Assembly (NCBI GenBank): GCA_017626355.1
Contig: JAGAIY010000001.1
Span: forward strand, 1 to 64,000
Direction of reading: 5' to 3'
Source: Bacteroidales bacterium
GTDB lineage: Bacteria > Bacteroidota > Bacteroidia > Bacteroidales > UBA932
DNA: 64,000 nt
How positions within the stretch are numbered: position 1 is the first letter of the stretch; each line of letters opens with the position of its first letter. Of the stretch, positions 8,719 through 17,946 are shown in pieces. The notes under the pieces were generated by a model, which made no database searches, was not told the DNA's origin, and saw only the letters and a program-made list of their open reading frames with translations. A program made the translations under genes and the position numbers.

Positions 8719-10791
8719 ATGAAAACCAGGTTTCCGCTTCTGCTCTGCGCCCTCCTGATGTCCATCGGAATTCAGGCACAGACAAAATGGTTCAATGACA
8801 AGGACCTGACCCTCACCGGAGTATACTACTATCCCGAACATTGGGACGAGAGCCAATGGGAACGCGATTTCAGACAGATGCACGAACTCGGCTTCGAATT
8901 CACGCATTTCGCGGAATTCGCCTGGGCTCAGCTTGAACCGGAAGAGGGAAGATACGACTTCACATGGCTGGACAAGGCTGTGGAACTGGCCGCCAAGTAC
9001 GACCTGAAGGTGGTGATGTGCACCTCGACGGCAACGCCTCCGGTATGGCTCAGCCGCAAATACCCGGAAGTGCTCATCAGATATGAGGACGGGGCCATAA
9101 GGGACCACGGCAGCCGTCAGCATGCCTCGTTCACATCCGAAGTCTACAGGGAACTGGCCTACAGGATGATTGAGGAACTGGCCCGTCACTATGGAGACGA
9201 TCCGCGCATAATCGGCTGGCAGCTTGACAACGAGCCTATGGTCCAGTACGACTTCAGCCATAAGGCAGAAGAAGCATTCCGCGAATATCTCAGAGAAAGC
9301 TACAACAATGACATACAGGCACTTAACAAAGCATGGGGAACAGCCTTCTGGAGTCAGACCTACAGCAGTTTCGACCAGATAAACCTGCCTCTGTGGAATC
9401 AATGGGGCAGCAATTACCACCAGATTCTCGACCATCGCCGCTTTGCCGCGAAGCAGACCAACGACTTCCTCAACAACCAGTGCCTGATAATAAAGAAGCA
9501 TGCAAGGAACCAGTGGGTGACGACAAACTACATCCCGAACTATGACGAAGGTCATGTCGGAGGAAGTCCCGACCTGGATTTCCAGAGCTACACCCGCTAC
9601 ATGGTCTACGGAGATAATGAAGGCATCGGACGCAGAGGCTACCGCGTAGGAAATCCCCTGCGAATCGCCATGGCCAACGACTTCTTCCGTCCTTTCCAGG
9701 GGACTTACGGCGTGATGGAGCTTCAGCCTGGCCAGGTGAACTGGGGCAGCATCAACCCTCAGCCCCTTCCTGGAGCCGTCCGTCTGTGGCTGTGGAGCGT
9801 CTTTGCAGGCGGCAGCGATTTCGTATGCACATACAGATACCGCCAGCCGCTCTACGGAATGGAGCAGTACCATTACGGCATAGTGGGCCCGGATGGAGTG
9901 ACAGTCACACCGGGAGGCCGCGAATACGAACAGTTCATCAAGGAGATCGGCCTGCTGCGAAAGAAGGCCCAGGAGCGTGAGGTAAAGCCTCAGGACTATC
10001 TTGCACGCCGCACAGCCATCCTGCACAATCACGAGAACTACTGGAACATCGACCATCAGAAGCAGAACCGCACATGGGACACCTTCGACCATATGAACAA
10101 GTACTACCGTACGCTGAAGTCTTTAGGAGCTCCTGTCGACTTCATCTACGAAGACAAGGACATGAAGGAATATCCGGTAGTGATTGCTCCGGCTTATCAG
10201 CTGGCAGACAAGGAGCTGACCGACCGATGGATGGAATATGTCGAGCAGGGCGGCAACCTTGTCCTGACCTGCCGCACGGCCCAGAAGGACCGCTATGGCC
10301 GTCTTCCTGAAGTTCCTTTCGGATCGATGATATATGAGCTCACCGGCAATGAACTGGAGTTCTTCGACCTGCTTCTTCCGGAAGATCCCGGCAAGGTGGT
10401 GATGGACGGCAGGACATATACCTGGAACACCTGGGGAGAGATTCTGAAGCCGGGAAAGGACTCGCAGGTATGGGCGACATATGAAGATGAATTCTACGAA
10501 GGAAAACCTGCAGTAACGACACGCAGGCTGGGCAAGGGAACGGTCACCTACATAGGCGTAGACAGCACCGACGGTTCTCTTGAGAAGGATATACTCAAGA
10601 AGCTGTACGCGATGCTTGAGATTCCGGTAATGGATCTTCCTTACGGTGTATCTGTCGAATACAGGAACGGACTGGGCATAGTCCTGAACTATACGGACAA
10701 GCCTTTCACCTTCGAACTGCCTGAAGGCTCAAAGGTGGTGATCGGAAGCGGAACCATACCGCCTGCAGGAGTCCTTGTGTTCAGGATCTGA
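8719..10791 (+). CDS. Secreted GH42 beta-galactosidase
   Basis: Exported enzyme of 690 residues expected to release terminal beta-galactose. The N-terminus MKTRFPLLLCALLMSIGIQAQ is a signal peptide with AQA-like cleavage and no lipobox. YYYPEHWDESQWERD begins the GH42 barrel. IGWQLDNEP places the acid/base at E172, and YGVMELQPGQVNW gives the nucleophile at E334. A trimerisation-like domain (about 390-610) and a small C-terminal beta domain follow. It is 12 bases after uxaC, so galactose-rich pectin side chains (arabinogalactan, RG-I) are a reasonable source of substrate; that is inference. Its end is 14 bases from the convergent membrane gene. Confidence 0.9.
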   Translation: MKTRFPLLLCALLMSIGIQAQTKWFNDKDLTLTGVYYYPEHWDESQWERDFRQMHELGFEFTHFAEFAWAQLEPEEGRYDFTWLDKAVELAAKYDLKVVMCTSTATPPVWLSRKYPEVLIRYEDGAIRDHGSRQHASFTSEVYRELAYRMIEELARHYGDDPRIIGWQLDNEPMVQYDFSHKAEEAFREYLRESYNNDIQALNKAWGTAFWSQTYSSFDQINLPLWNQWGSNYHQILDHRRFAAKQTNDFLNNQCLIIKKHARNQWVTTNYIPNYDEGHVGGSPDLDFQSYTRYMVYGDNEGIGRRGYRVGNPLRIAMANDFFRPFQGTYGVMELQPGQVNWGSINPQPLPGAVRLWLWSVFAGGSDFVCTYRYRQPLYGMEQYHYGIVGPDGVTVTPGGREYEQFIKEIGLLRKKAQEREVKPQDYLARRTAILHNHENYWNIDHQKQNRTWDTFDHMNKYYRTLKSLGAPVDFIYEDKDMKEYPVVIAPAYQLADKELTDRWMEYVEQGGNLVLTCRTAQKDRYGRLPEVPFGSMIYELTGNELEFFDLLLPEDPGKVVMDGRTYTWNTWGEILKPGKDSQVWATYEDEFYEGKPAVTTRRLGKGTVTYIGVDSTDGSLEKDILKKLYAMLEIPVMDLPYGVSVEYRNGLGIVLNYTDKPFTFELPEGSKVVIGSGTIPPAGVLVFRI

Positions 10792-10805
10792 GGTCTGCAG
10801 GATTA

Positions 10806-11951
10806 TCAGATAAGGGAGAAAAGCACATAGGCCCAATGGGCCACGAAAGCAGCCACAAGACCGCCTATGGTGTGGGCAAGGATGGCTTTTGATGTCAGAT
10901 TTCGGAAACCAAGAGTATCAAGCATAGCCGTATGTGTGCTGAGATATCCGCTCCAGCACATTCCGATGGCTGTGAATACAGCTATGGCGTTACCATCGAT
11001 CCATCCAGCCTCCATGAAGTTCGGAATGAGACCGAGGGCCGCTCCTACCGCTCCAAGGGCAGTGATCGGGAAGGCGATAAGATGAGGGTCATGGAAACCG
11101 AAAAGCCACTCGAAGATGAAATTGAACTTTCCTGCCAGCCATGGAAGAAGCTCCACACCCTGATAAGCCGCACCGGTATATTCACCTGAAGCGGAAGGGC
11201 CGAAAGTAAGGAGCATCACAAGGGTGGATATGATCAGGACTCCAGGAATTATGGCCAGACCTACAGATACTCCTGTCTGTCCTCCGTCAAGAAGCGAGTC
11301 CAGGATACGCTGGAAAAGCGGTTTCTTCTCGGTCTGCATATCCGTCTCCTCATTCACGCTTGCCTGACAGGCCGGTTCGTCCTTGTACTGCGGATAGGCC
11401 TTGATGACGAAATGCTGCATCATCCTTGTCGATACGATACAGCCGCAGATGGCTCCGAAAAGGCCGATGAAAGGCTCGGCATAAAAGCCCTGGCCTACCA
11501 TGAAGACTATGACAAGAAGGCCCATACCGAAGGCCGTTCCGAAATTGGTCAGGGATATGAACTGATATTTCTTGAAATAAGATGCGAACTTCTTGTCCTG
11601 AGTCAGGGATATTATGGCTGGATTGTCGGAAAGGAAGGTCATCACGGCACCGAGGGATGCAACTCCAGGCAGGTTGAACAGGGGCTTCATCAGAGGACGG
11701 AGCAGTTTCTCGAGCAAGGTAACCACACCGAATTCAACGAAGACACGGCCGATGGCTCCTGTAATGACACAGATGGCCATAAGGTAGAACACAGTGTTCA
11801 GGAGAAGGTCGTGGGCGGTCTTCATTATGGTGTTGAGCATGTTAGGCGTACCCATGCGAGAGCCCAGATAACCGAAAAGCGCAAATACTACCAGAAGGCA
11901 GAGGATTCCTCCCGGAATACGGTCATAAAGTTTGCGGAATGAGAATTTCAT
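10806..11951 (-). CDS. Gate-domain (nucleoside recognition-like) membrane protein
   Basis: Polytopic membrane protein of 381 residues with about nine to ten hydrophobic helices and a charged loop near residues 195-220 (EETDMQTEKKPLFQ). Helical blocks such as GAVMTFLSDNPAIISLTQDK and GMCWSGYLSTHTAMLDTLGF resemble the Gate/nucleoside-recognition domain found in spore maturation proteins SpmA/B, FeoB and the CD0519/CD1768 membrane family. The transported molecule is not known and I would not guess. It is 12 bases downstream of a porin gene on the same strand, so an outer-membrane porin plus an inner-membrane Gate protein may form a transport pair. Cytosolic motifs or ATPase parts are absent. Confidence 0.65.
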   Translation of the reverse strand: MKFSFRKLYDRIPGGILCLLVVFALFGYLGSRMGTPNMLNTIMKTAHDLLLNTVFYLMAICVITGAIGRVFVEFGVVTLLEKLLRPLMKPLFNLPGVASLGAVMTFLSDNPAIISLTQDKKFASYFKKYQFISLTNFGTAFGMGLLVIVFMVGQGFYAEPFIGLFGAICGCIVSTRMMQHFVIKAYPQYKDEPACQASVNEETDMQTEKKPLFQRILDSLLDGGQTGVSVGLAIIPGVLIISTLVMLLTFGPSASGEYTGAAYQGVELLPWLAGKFNFIFEWLFGFHDPHLIAFPITALGAVGAALGLIPNFMEAGWIDGNAIAVFTAIGMCWSGYLSTHTAMLDTLGFRNLTSKAILAHTIGGLVAAFVAHWAYVLFSLI

Positions 11952-11963
11952 GATATGTCTCTA

Positions 11964-12995
11964 TCAGTTGTTACGTTTCAGGTTAAGGAGCTTCATCCTC
12001 CATGTGACTCCGGCATCCACAATGGTCTGGTGAGGTCTGAGAACTCCTGTAGCGGCACTCTGACCGTCTGTATAGCAGCAGTTCAGATGCAGGCGCAGAT
12101 TCTTCGTCGACTTGAGCGGATAGTATTCAACGCCTCCTCCCACACGAAGGATATCAGTTCCGGGCACCACACACAGATCGCCTGTCCGACCGCTTCTGTT
12201 CACATCATAGGTCAGTTTTGCGAAAACGCTCAGGCGGTCAAGCGGATGCCAGGAAAAATCAGCCATCACAGACATGTCCTTTCCCAGAAGCTCATCCACG
12301 CTCACAGCCCTGTTCATTATATCCAGTTCAAGTATGAAGTCGCTGAAAGTGAACTTGTTACCCAGAACTATGTAATTGATGAAACGTCCCGGCAGGTACT
12401 CGATCATATTGACAGAATACAGAGAACTGAAGAAATCATGCGAACCGATCCACATGAGATTGTAAGCGAACATCTCCTTGCCGGCCACGTTGAGCGCATT
12501 CCTGCGGAAAGGGCTCTCACAGAACTGGAACATAAGGTTGTCCCCCTTGCTTCCCACAGCGTAAGACGCGCTTACACCGAACTGATAGCATGCGATATTG
12601 TTCCAGTACTCGGAGTTGAAGTAACAGTCTATCGGAGCCTTGTCATACTCGAATCCTCCGATTCCCACGACCTGACGTCCGGCGGAGAAACTCCATTTAT
12701 CGATATTATAATTGACTGTAGCCCAGTCTGTTGCATCAAAGAACGAAGAATTCCCGTTAGGTTTGTTAAGTCTCTGTCTCCATGAATATGTCAGGCCTTC
12801 CGTTATCTGTCCGTCTATACGGAAATTCAGATACTTGCCTTTGAATCCGCTTGCCGCATCAACCTTGCCCCCTTCCAGATATTCCTGCATATAGTCAACC
12901 CTTATCTCGGTCTCGAGTCTGAAGAGTTCCTCCTTCTGGGCATGAAGAGCACAGCATCCAAGCAGCATCACTGCTGCACATAAAAGTTTTCTCAT
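11964..12995 (-). CDS. Outer-membrane porin, O/P (phosphate-selective) type
   Basis: 343 residues with a signal peptide (MRKLLCAAVMLLGCCALHAQ) and then alternating amphipathic strands typical of a 16-stranded barrel: LNFRIDGQITEGLTYSWRQRLNK, WSFSAGRQVVGIGGFEYD, LDRLSVFAKLTYDVNRSG, and a last strand ending in TWRMKLLNLKRNN. The SAGRQ..GGFE segment is characteristic of the porin O/P family in Bacteroidota. Family members let anions such as phosphate pass, but the selectivity here is unknown. Gene order with the Gate protein (12 bases downstream) and GH92 gene (22 bases upstream) suggests one leftward transcript. Confidence 0.72.
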   Translation of the reverse strand: MRKLLCAAVMLLGCCALHAQKEELFRLETEIRVDYMQEYLEGGKVDAASGFKGKYLNFRIDGQITEGLTYSWRQRLNKPNGNSSFFDATDWATVNYNIDKWSFSAGRQVVGIGGFEYDKAPIDCYFNSEYWNNIACYQFGVSASYAVGSKGDNLMFQFCESPFRRNALNVAGKEMFAYNLMWIGSHDFFSSLYSVNMIEYLPGRFINYIVLGNKFTFSDFILELDIMNRAVSVDELLGKDMSVMADFSWHPLDRLSVFAKLTYDVNRSGRTGDLCVVPGTDILRVGGGVEYYPLKSTKNLRLHLNCCYTDGQSAATGVLRPHQTIVDAGVTWRMKLLNLKRNN

Positions 12996-13017
12996 AAATC
13001 AGTTTCAAATAAACATA

Positions 13018-15147
13018 TTATCTGGTGCACGACACCGTAAGCGTACCGCCCTGCTTGAAGTCACTGTCCTGAAGGAACCAGCCGTCAAGCTTCTTTCCGT
13101 TAAGATCGATGGAAGCGATCTTCTCTCCTTCGCCCTCCTTGCGGATCGTGAACACCTTTCCGTCAGCAAGAGTGAAGGCCACCTCGTCAAAGAGAGGTAC
13201 GGTCACGATATACTCAGGATCTGCAGGTGAATATGTGAAAAGTCCCATAGAGTTCAGCACGTACCATGCGGACATCTCTCCGGCATCATCCATTCCTGCA
13301 TATGCAAGACCTTCCTCTCCCATTCCATAGTAATCCTCCATGATGATGTTCAGATAGTGCTGGCACTTCTCCTGCTTTCCGATGAAGTAATATGTGTAAG
13401 GGATATGATGTCCCGGCTGGTTTCCGTGGCAGTACTGGCCTATGAAGCCGGACATGTTCTCAACCTCCTCGCCGCACCAAGGTCTGGTGAAAAGGGTATC
13501 AAGCTTCGCTTCCACCACCTCATGTGAAGGATACTGGGCCAGGACAGCCTCAGGCTCATGGACAGGATAGAAAAGAAGGTTCCATGCATTGGCCTCACGC
13601 CACATATGCTGAAGATAAGGATAATCCGGATCGAAGTCCCTGATCCAGCTTCCGTCCTCTACACGGCCTCTGTAGAAACCTGTAGAAGGGTCGAAGACAT
13701 TGCGGTAGTTGCGTGACTGCTCCATCAGGCGCTCGTAGTTGCTGTCATCACCGAGGATCCTGGCAACCTGAGCGGTAGCATAGTCATCATATGAATATTC
13801 CAGAACCTTGTGCACTCCGCCCTTGAACTCCTCGTAGAAAGGCAGGCCGGTGGTATCCTTGTCGGAGATCCATCCTTTCTCGACATACTCATTCATGTAC
13901 TGACGGCCTCCCGGACCCGGCACGGTAGCATTCTTCAGAATAAGCTTGTAGGCCCTTTCAAGATCGAAATCCTGAATTCCACGCTGCCATGTACCCGAAA
14001 TGAAGGTCGAAGCATGGTCACCATGGAAGTATGTAGGCATATATCCGTTCCTCTTCTCACCCATATCGGTCACTGACTTTATCACATCGCAGGTGAGATC
14101 CGGGAACATCATTCCGAGGAGAATGAGTTTGTCGCGATGGTCATCCCAGAAGCATGGAGAGGTGTAGTAGTCAAAGCCGTTGTTCACCACATCACCCTTC
14201 ACGTCTGTATAGTCCCCGTTGCAGTCGCTTCTGAGGGCCGGCCAAAGGAAGGACTTGTACAGGGTCGAATAGAACATCTCCTTCTGACGCTCGGTTCCTC
14301 CCTTGATGCGGATGCGTGAAAGAAGGGTCTCCCATGCCTCGTCAGCCTCGCCCGCAACCTGATCGAAATCCTTCTGAAGCATCTCCTTTTCAAGATTCTC
14401 CTTTGCATTCTCGACACTTACGAACGAGAATCCTATCTTCATGTCCACTTCACGTCCCTTTCCCAGGAAAGGCACGACGCTGAGCTTGCCCACCTGAGTG
14501 ACATCTCCCAGCGGTGAATCGGAAACAGCATAGAAATACATCTTTCCGTCAGCGCTCTGATAGCCTGACAGGACGTGGTCGGATTCCTTCTTCAAGGTCC
14601 AGTCACTCACGTTCAAATTGGAACGGGTCAGGTCAAAAATCACCTTCTTGTCCGCTCCGGAATCGTAAGTATATCTGTGATATGCACAGCGCAGGGTGGA
14701 AGTAAGCTCCACATCCACACCGTACTTCTCGAGATAGACCTGATAGTAGCCCGGACGGGCAGATTCGTTCTCATGGCTGAAAGGCGAGTCATAAGCCATA
14801 GGGTCGATCTGGCCGGAAGCCGGAAGAACCGGAATATGGCAGAGCAGCCAGTGGCCCATTGCTGTATGGCAGAAGCCATATATCGAAGTACCTTCGTACA
14901 TGTAACCTGAACCGCTGCGGAACTTTGTCACAGGGCTGACCTGCACCATGGCGTTCGGCATGGACGCACCCGGGAAGGTCTCCGCACCGGAAGCACGGAT
15001 ACCGCGCTTAGGGACATAACCGAGGTCTTCGGCCTCCCAAAGTGTGGTTGTTCCCATGAAAGGATTTGCATAATCTGTAAGTCTGCCGCTTTGGCATGAT
15101 GCGAGGGCAAGGGCAAGCAATGCCGGAAGAATAGTTCTTAGCTTCAT
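13018..15147 (-). CDS. GH92 family alpha-mannosidase lipoprotein
   Basis: Calcium-dependent exo-alpha-mannosidase (709 residues), most often acting on alpha-1,2-mannose of N-glycans or yeast mannan. The start at 15147 gives MKLRTILPALLALALASCQSG, a lipoprotein signal with Cys acceptor; an upstream in-frame ATG at 15243 would put 32 extra residues before the signal and overlap the next gene. GH92 marks are VNPFMGT-like YANPFMGTTT, FPGASMPNAMVQVSP, CFWDDHRDKLILLGMMFP, WREANAWNLLFYPVHE, GNQPGHHIPYTYYFIG and GMDDAGEMSAWYVLNSMG, the last holding the catalytic/calcium acidic cluster. Probably surface- or periplasm-anchored. No SusC/D pair stands next to it. Confidence 0.92.
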   Translation of the reverse strand: MKLRTILPALLALALASCQSGRLTDYANPFMGTTTLWEAEDLGYVPKRGIRASGAETFPGASMPNAMVQVSPVTKFRSGSGYMYEGTSIYGFCHTAMGHWLLCHIPVLPASGQIDPMAYDSPFSHENESARPGYYQVYLEKYGVDVELTSTLRCAYHRYTYDSGADKKVIFDLTRSNLNVSDWTLKKESDHVLSGYQSADGKMYFYAVSDSPLGDVTQVGKLSVVPFLGKGREVDMKIGFSFVSVENAKENLEKEMLQKDFDQVAGEADEAWETLLSRIRIKGGTERQKEMFYSTLYKSFLWPALRSDCNGDYTDVKGDVVNNGFDYYTSPCFWDDHRDKLILLGMMFPDLTCDVIKSVTDMGEKRNGYMPTYFHGDHASTFISGTWQRGIQDFDLERAYKLILKNATVPGPGGRQYMNEYVEKGWISDKDTTGLPFYEEFKGGVHKVLEYSYDDYATAQVARILGDDSNYERLMEQSRNYRNVFDPSTGFYRGRVEDGSWIRDFDPDYPYLQHMWREANAWNLLFYPVHEPEAVLAQYPSHEVVEAKLDTLFTRPWCGEEVENMSGFIGQYCHGNQPGHHIPYTYYFIGKQEKCQHYLNIIMEDYYGMGEEGLAYAGMDDAGEMSAWYVLNSMGLFTYSPADPEYIVTVPLFDEVAFTLADGKVFTIRKEGEGEKIASIDLNGKKLDGWFLQDSDFKQGGTLTVSCTR

Positions 15148-15168
15148 CTTAGTCTTTTTAAACGGCGA

Positions 15169-15176
15169 CAAAGATA
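15169..15176 (-). promoter_or_regulatory. -7 promoter box for the GH92-porin-Gate unit
   Basis: The minus strand reads TATCTTTG, an exact TAnnTTTG match, 22 bases upstream of the GH92 start. A weak TTCG lies 19 bases further upstream in place of the -33 TTTG. It supports the start at 15147 and a separate transcript for GH92, the porin and the Gate protein. Confidence 0.5.
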
Positions 15177-15203
15177 AGAAATTAAGCGCAATATCCGAAA
15201 TGC

Positions 15204-16496
15204 TTAACGTATTCTCAGAAAGGAGTATCCGAAACGCTCGCATGCGGACTTCTCAAGCTCTTCCCTCACTGACGGATGGGCTATGGAAATAAGGGCCCGG
15301 GCACGTTCCGGCAGGGATTTTCCTCGCAAGGACGCTACTCCATACTCCGTCACCACATGCTGGACCATATGCCTTGTCGTTACGACTCCCGCCCCTTCTG
15401 CAAGGACAGGATTTATCTTCGAACGGCCCTTTTCCGTCATCGACGGGATGGCGATGAAAGTCTTTCCGCCTTGGGACAGGGAACCTCCGTACATGAAGTC
15501 ATGCTGACCGCCCACGCCGGAGATTATGCGTGTACCGACGGAATCGGCACAGACCTGACCTGTCAGATCCACCTCGACTGCCGAATTTATGGCCATCACC
15601 TTCGGATTCCTTGCGATGCGGAAAGGGTCGTTTGTCCAGGCCACATCCTTGAGCAGCAAATCCTTGCGATAGTCCATATACTCATACAGCCTCTTGGAGC
15701 CGAGGGCAAGAGAAGCCACTGATATGCCCGGACAGACCTCCTTCCGGGAATTGTCAATCACCCCGCTTTCAAGAAGAGGCAGGACTCCGTCCGTCATGGC
15801 CTCCGTATGCAGCCCGAGATGCTGATGGTCCTTAAGGGCGGAGAGAACGGCATTCGGGATGCCTCCCACACCTATCTGCAGGGTCGCCCCGTCGGGTATA
15901 AGCCCAGCTATATGACGGCCTATGGCACTGTCGATCTCCGTAGGCACGGCTGTCGGAACCTCCACAAGAGGGTCGTCAGTTTCGACGGCCGCATCTATCC
16001 TGGAGACATGGATAAGGGCGTCGCCATAGGAATAAGGCATGGCCTTGTTGACCTGGACTATCACTTTCCGCGCGCACTCCACGGCAGAGACCGCGAGATC
16101 GGCAGAGACGCCGAACGAACAGAAGCCGTCCTTGTCCGGAGGCGAAACATTCAGGAACACGGCATCGAGAGGAAGGGTACCGTCACGGAAAAGACCGGGT
16201 ATCTCACCAAGAAACGCAGGTATGGCGGAACCGTATCCATCTGCGAGCCAGCGTCTTATGTTATTGGCAACAAAAAGACTCTTCACATTGAAGGCCTCCT
16301 TGTATTCCGGTCGGCAGAAAGGAGCCTCACGACGACCTACGGCAAAAGCGGCATAGACGGTCACATCCTTCAGTTCGTTTCCCCTGTCCGCAAGGGCCTG
16401 CGAGAGCACTTCCGGTATCGATGTGCTGCCCTGGACATAGATGCTGTCGCCGGATTCTATCAGCTGGACGGCCTGGGATGCCGATACGTATTTCAT
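15204..16496 (-). CDS. Acetyl-CoA hydrolase/4-hydroxybutyrate CoA-transferase family protein
   Basis: Family I CoA-transferase of 430 residues that moves CoA between acetyl-CoA and another short acid such as butyrate or 4-hydroxybutyrate, or hydrolyses it. Two alpha/beta halves are visible: residues 1-185 (with LNVSPPDKDGFCSFGVS) and 190-430. ATLQIGVGGIPNAVLSAL and LGLHTEAMTDGVLPL are the CoA-binding and active-site regions, with the likely catalytic glutamate E232. GGQHDFMYGGSLSQGGK is the conserved oxyanion segment. It starts 24 bases after the aminotransferase stop, so the two may share a transcript and a fermentation or amino-acid role. The exact acyl substrate cannot be read from sequence. 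Confidence 0.85.
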   Translation of the reverse strand: MKYVSASQAVQLIESGDSIYVQGSTSIPEVLSQALADRGNELKDVTVYAAFAVGRREAPFCRPEYKEAFNVKSLFVANNIRRWLADGYGSAIPAFLGEIPGLFRDGTLPLDAVFLNVSPPDKDGFCSFGVSADLAVSAVECARKVIVQVNKAMPYSYGDALIHVSRIDAAVETDDPLVEVPTAVPTEIDSAIGRHIAGLIPDGATLQIGVGGIPNAVLSALKDHQHLGLHTEAMTDGVLPLLESGVIDNSRKEVCPGISVASLALGSKRLYEYMDYRKDLLLKDVAWTNDPFRIARNPKVMAINSAVEVDLTGQVCADSVGTRIISGVGGQHDFMYGGSLSQGGKTFIAIPSMTEKGRSKINPVLAEGAGVVTTRHMVQHVVTEYGVASLRGKSLPERARALISIAHPSVREELEKSACERFGYSFLRIR

Positions 16497-16520
16497 AATG
16501 TCTGAATTATCTGTTGTTCA

Positions 16521-17858
16521 TTAGATATCATGAGCCTGACCGCAGGACTGAGGGTGATCGGAAGCAAAGAGCCTCAGACGTTCCTCGAGAAGGACAAACT
16601 GCTCCGGACGGTTCAGCTGGGACACGCACACACGCACTCCGGCCTGACGGCTTCCCGTAGTGGAAAGCGCGATGGTTGCTATTCCGTACCTTATGAGTTC
16701 ACCCATAAGTTCTGCTCCGGAGAGTCCCTTGTAGCCGACAGTGTAGAAGAAGCCGTCGCTCACAGGCTCGTCACCATCCATGTCATAGACTATATGGAAA
16801 CCGTTCTCCCTGAACATCTTCTTGGTCACAACCGCCCTTCGGGCATATTCCGCCGCTGCTGTCACAAAGTCCAGTTCTCCGTCCGCCGCCGCCCTGAGCA
16901 TCTCGGCAAGAGCATACTGGGCCGAATGGCTGGCACCGGATGAAACAGCATACAGCACCGCGAAGACATAGGCATCGCCAAGACGCGACATCCTGTACCA
17001 TTCCTTCAGAAGCGGATACTCTCTATGGTAGAGGCCGTCTGAAACGGCGATTATAGCTATTCTCTGACCGGCATAGCTGAACATCTTGGAGCCGGACATC
17101 ATGATTATGTAATTGTCTGTATATCTGGCCACTGTAGGCTGATACGGAGGTTCGTAAGGACGGCCGAGCGGCTTGCGGAAATCCATGCACATATAGGCAA
17201 GGTCCTCGATGACGATCGTGTCGTACTTCGTCGCAAGCTCTCCTATGGTACGGAGTTCGTCTTCCGTCAGATTGAACCAGGCCGGATTGTTCGGGCTGGA
17301 ATATATCATGGCCGCGACATTGCCTCCCTTCAGATGGCTCTCCAGCTTGTCTCTGAGCTTGTCTCCCCTATAGTCATATATATCGAAAGAATCCGTCTTT
17401 ATTCCAAGAATGCGGGCCTGGGTACGCTGGACCGGAAAACCGGGATCGATGAACAGGATGGTATCCTTCTGAGGTTCAAGATGGGCACACAGGAGGAAAG
17501 TGGAGAAGCTGCCCTGCATGGATCCGACTGTCGGAATGCAGCCCAACGGAGACACGTCAATGTCCAGATAAGCCTTCAGAAACCTTGAGGACTGCTCCTT
17601 CAGCTTCGGTATTCCGTACATGTTCGGATATTCGGAAGCCACTCCGGCATCAAGGGCGTCCTTCTCCGCCTCTATTCCCACCTTGGTCGGAGGAAGGCCC
17701 GGAATACCCATTTCCAGATGAAGGAATTCTGTCGCCGAGGCCTTCTCAAGAGCCCTGGCTATTGCACCGGACTGACGGATTGTCGCACATGAAATGTCCA
17801 GTATATCCATCTGCTTCAGCACGTCTGCAAGCACGTTTTTGTCTACAGGCAGTTTCAT
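16521..17858 (-). CDS. PLP-dependent aminotransferase, class I/II fold
   Basis: Fold-type I aminotransferase of 445 residues. The PLP lysine is K258 in MMSGSKMFSYAGQRIAI; YSSPNNPAWFNLTEDEL contains N191, which contacts the PLP ring oxygen, and VIEDLAYMCMDF has the Asp that pairs with the pyridine nitrogen. The C-terminal small domain includes GSRQAGVRVCVSQL, with the arginine that binds the substrate carboxylate. It resembles aromatic/aspartate-type enzymes of Bacteroidota, but the donor and acceptor are unknown. It is the first gene of a leftward pair with the CoA-transferase, which hints at amino-acid fermentation; that link is inference. Confidence 0.85.
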   Translation of the reverse strand: MKLPVDKNVLADVLKQMDILDISCATIRQSGAIARALEKASATEFLHLEMGIPGLPPTKVGIEAEKDALDAGVASEYPNMYGIPKLKEQSSRFLKAYLDIDVSPLGCIPTVGSMQGSFSTFLLCAHLEPQKDTILFIDPGFPVQRTQARILGIKTDSFDIYDYRGDKLRDKLESHLKGGNVAAMIYSSPNNPAWFNLTEDELRTIGELATKYDTIVIEDLAYMCMDFRKPLGRPYEPPYQPTVARYTDNYIIMMSGSKMFSYAGQRIAIIAVSDGLYHREYPLLKEWYRMSRLGDAYVFAVLYAVSSGASHSAQYALAEMLRAAADGELDFVTAAAEYARRAVVTKKMFRENGFHIVYDMDGDEPVSDGFFYTVGYKGLSGAELMGELIRYGIATIALSTTGSRQAGVRVCVSQLNRPEQFVLLEERLRLFASDHPQSCGQAHDI

Positions 17859-17946
17859 AATATACTTGGGCGGGGAGAAGCCGTTTCAAATATAAGAATT
17901 TTTTTCGTACTTTTAGCATCTCAAATCATAATAACAAATAGACTTT

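Noticed and set aside
8551..10092. 513-codon frame opposite uxaC and the GH42 gene.
   Set aside because: It is antisense to two clear enzymes whose motifs are intact and looks like a codon-bias shadow. Similar long shadows lie opposite exuT (3161-4210) and susC2 (33741-34823).
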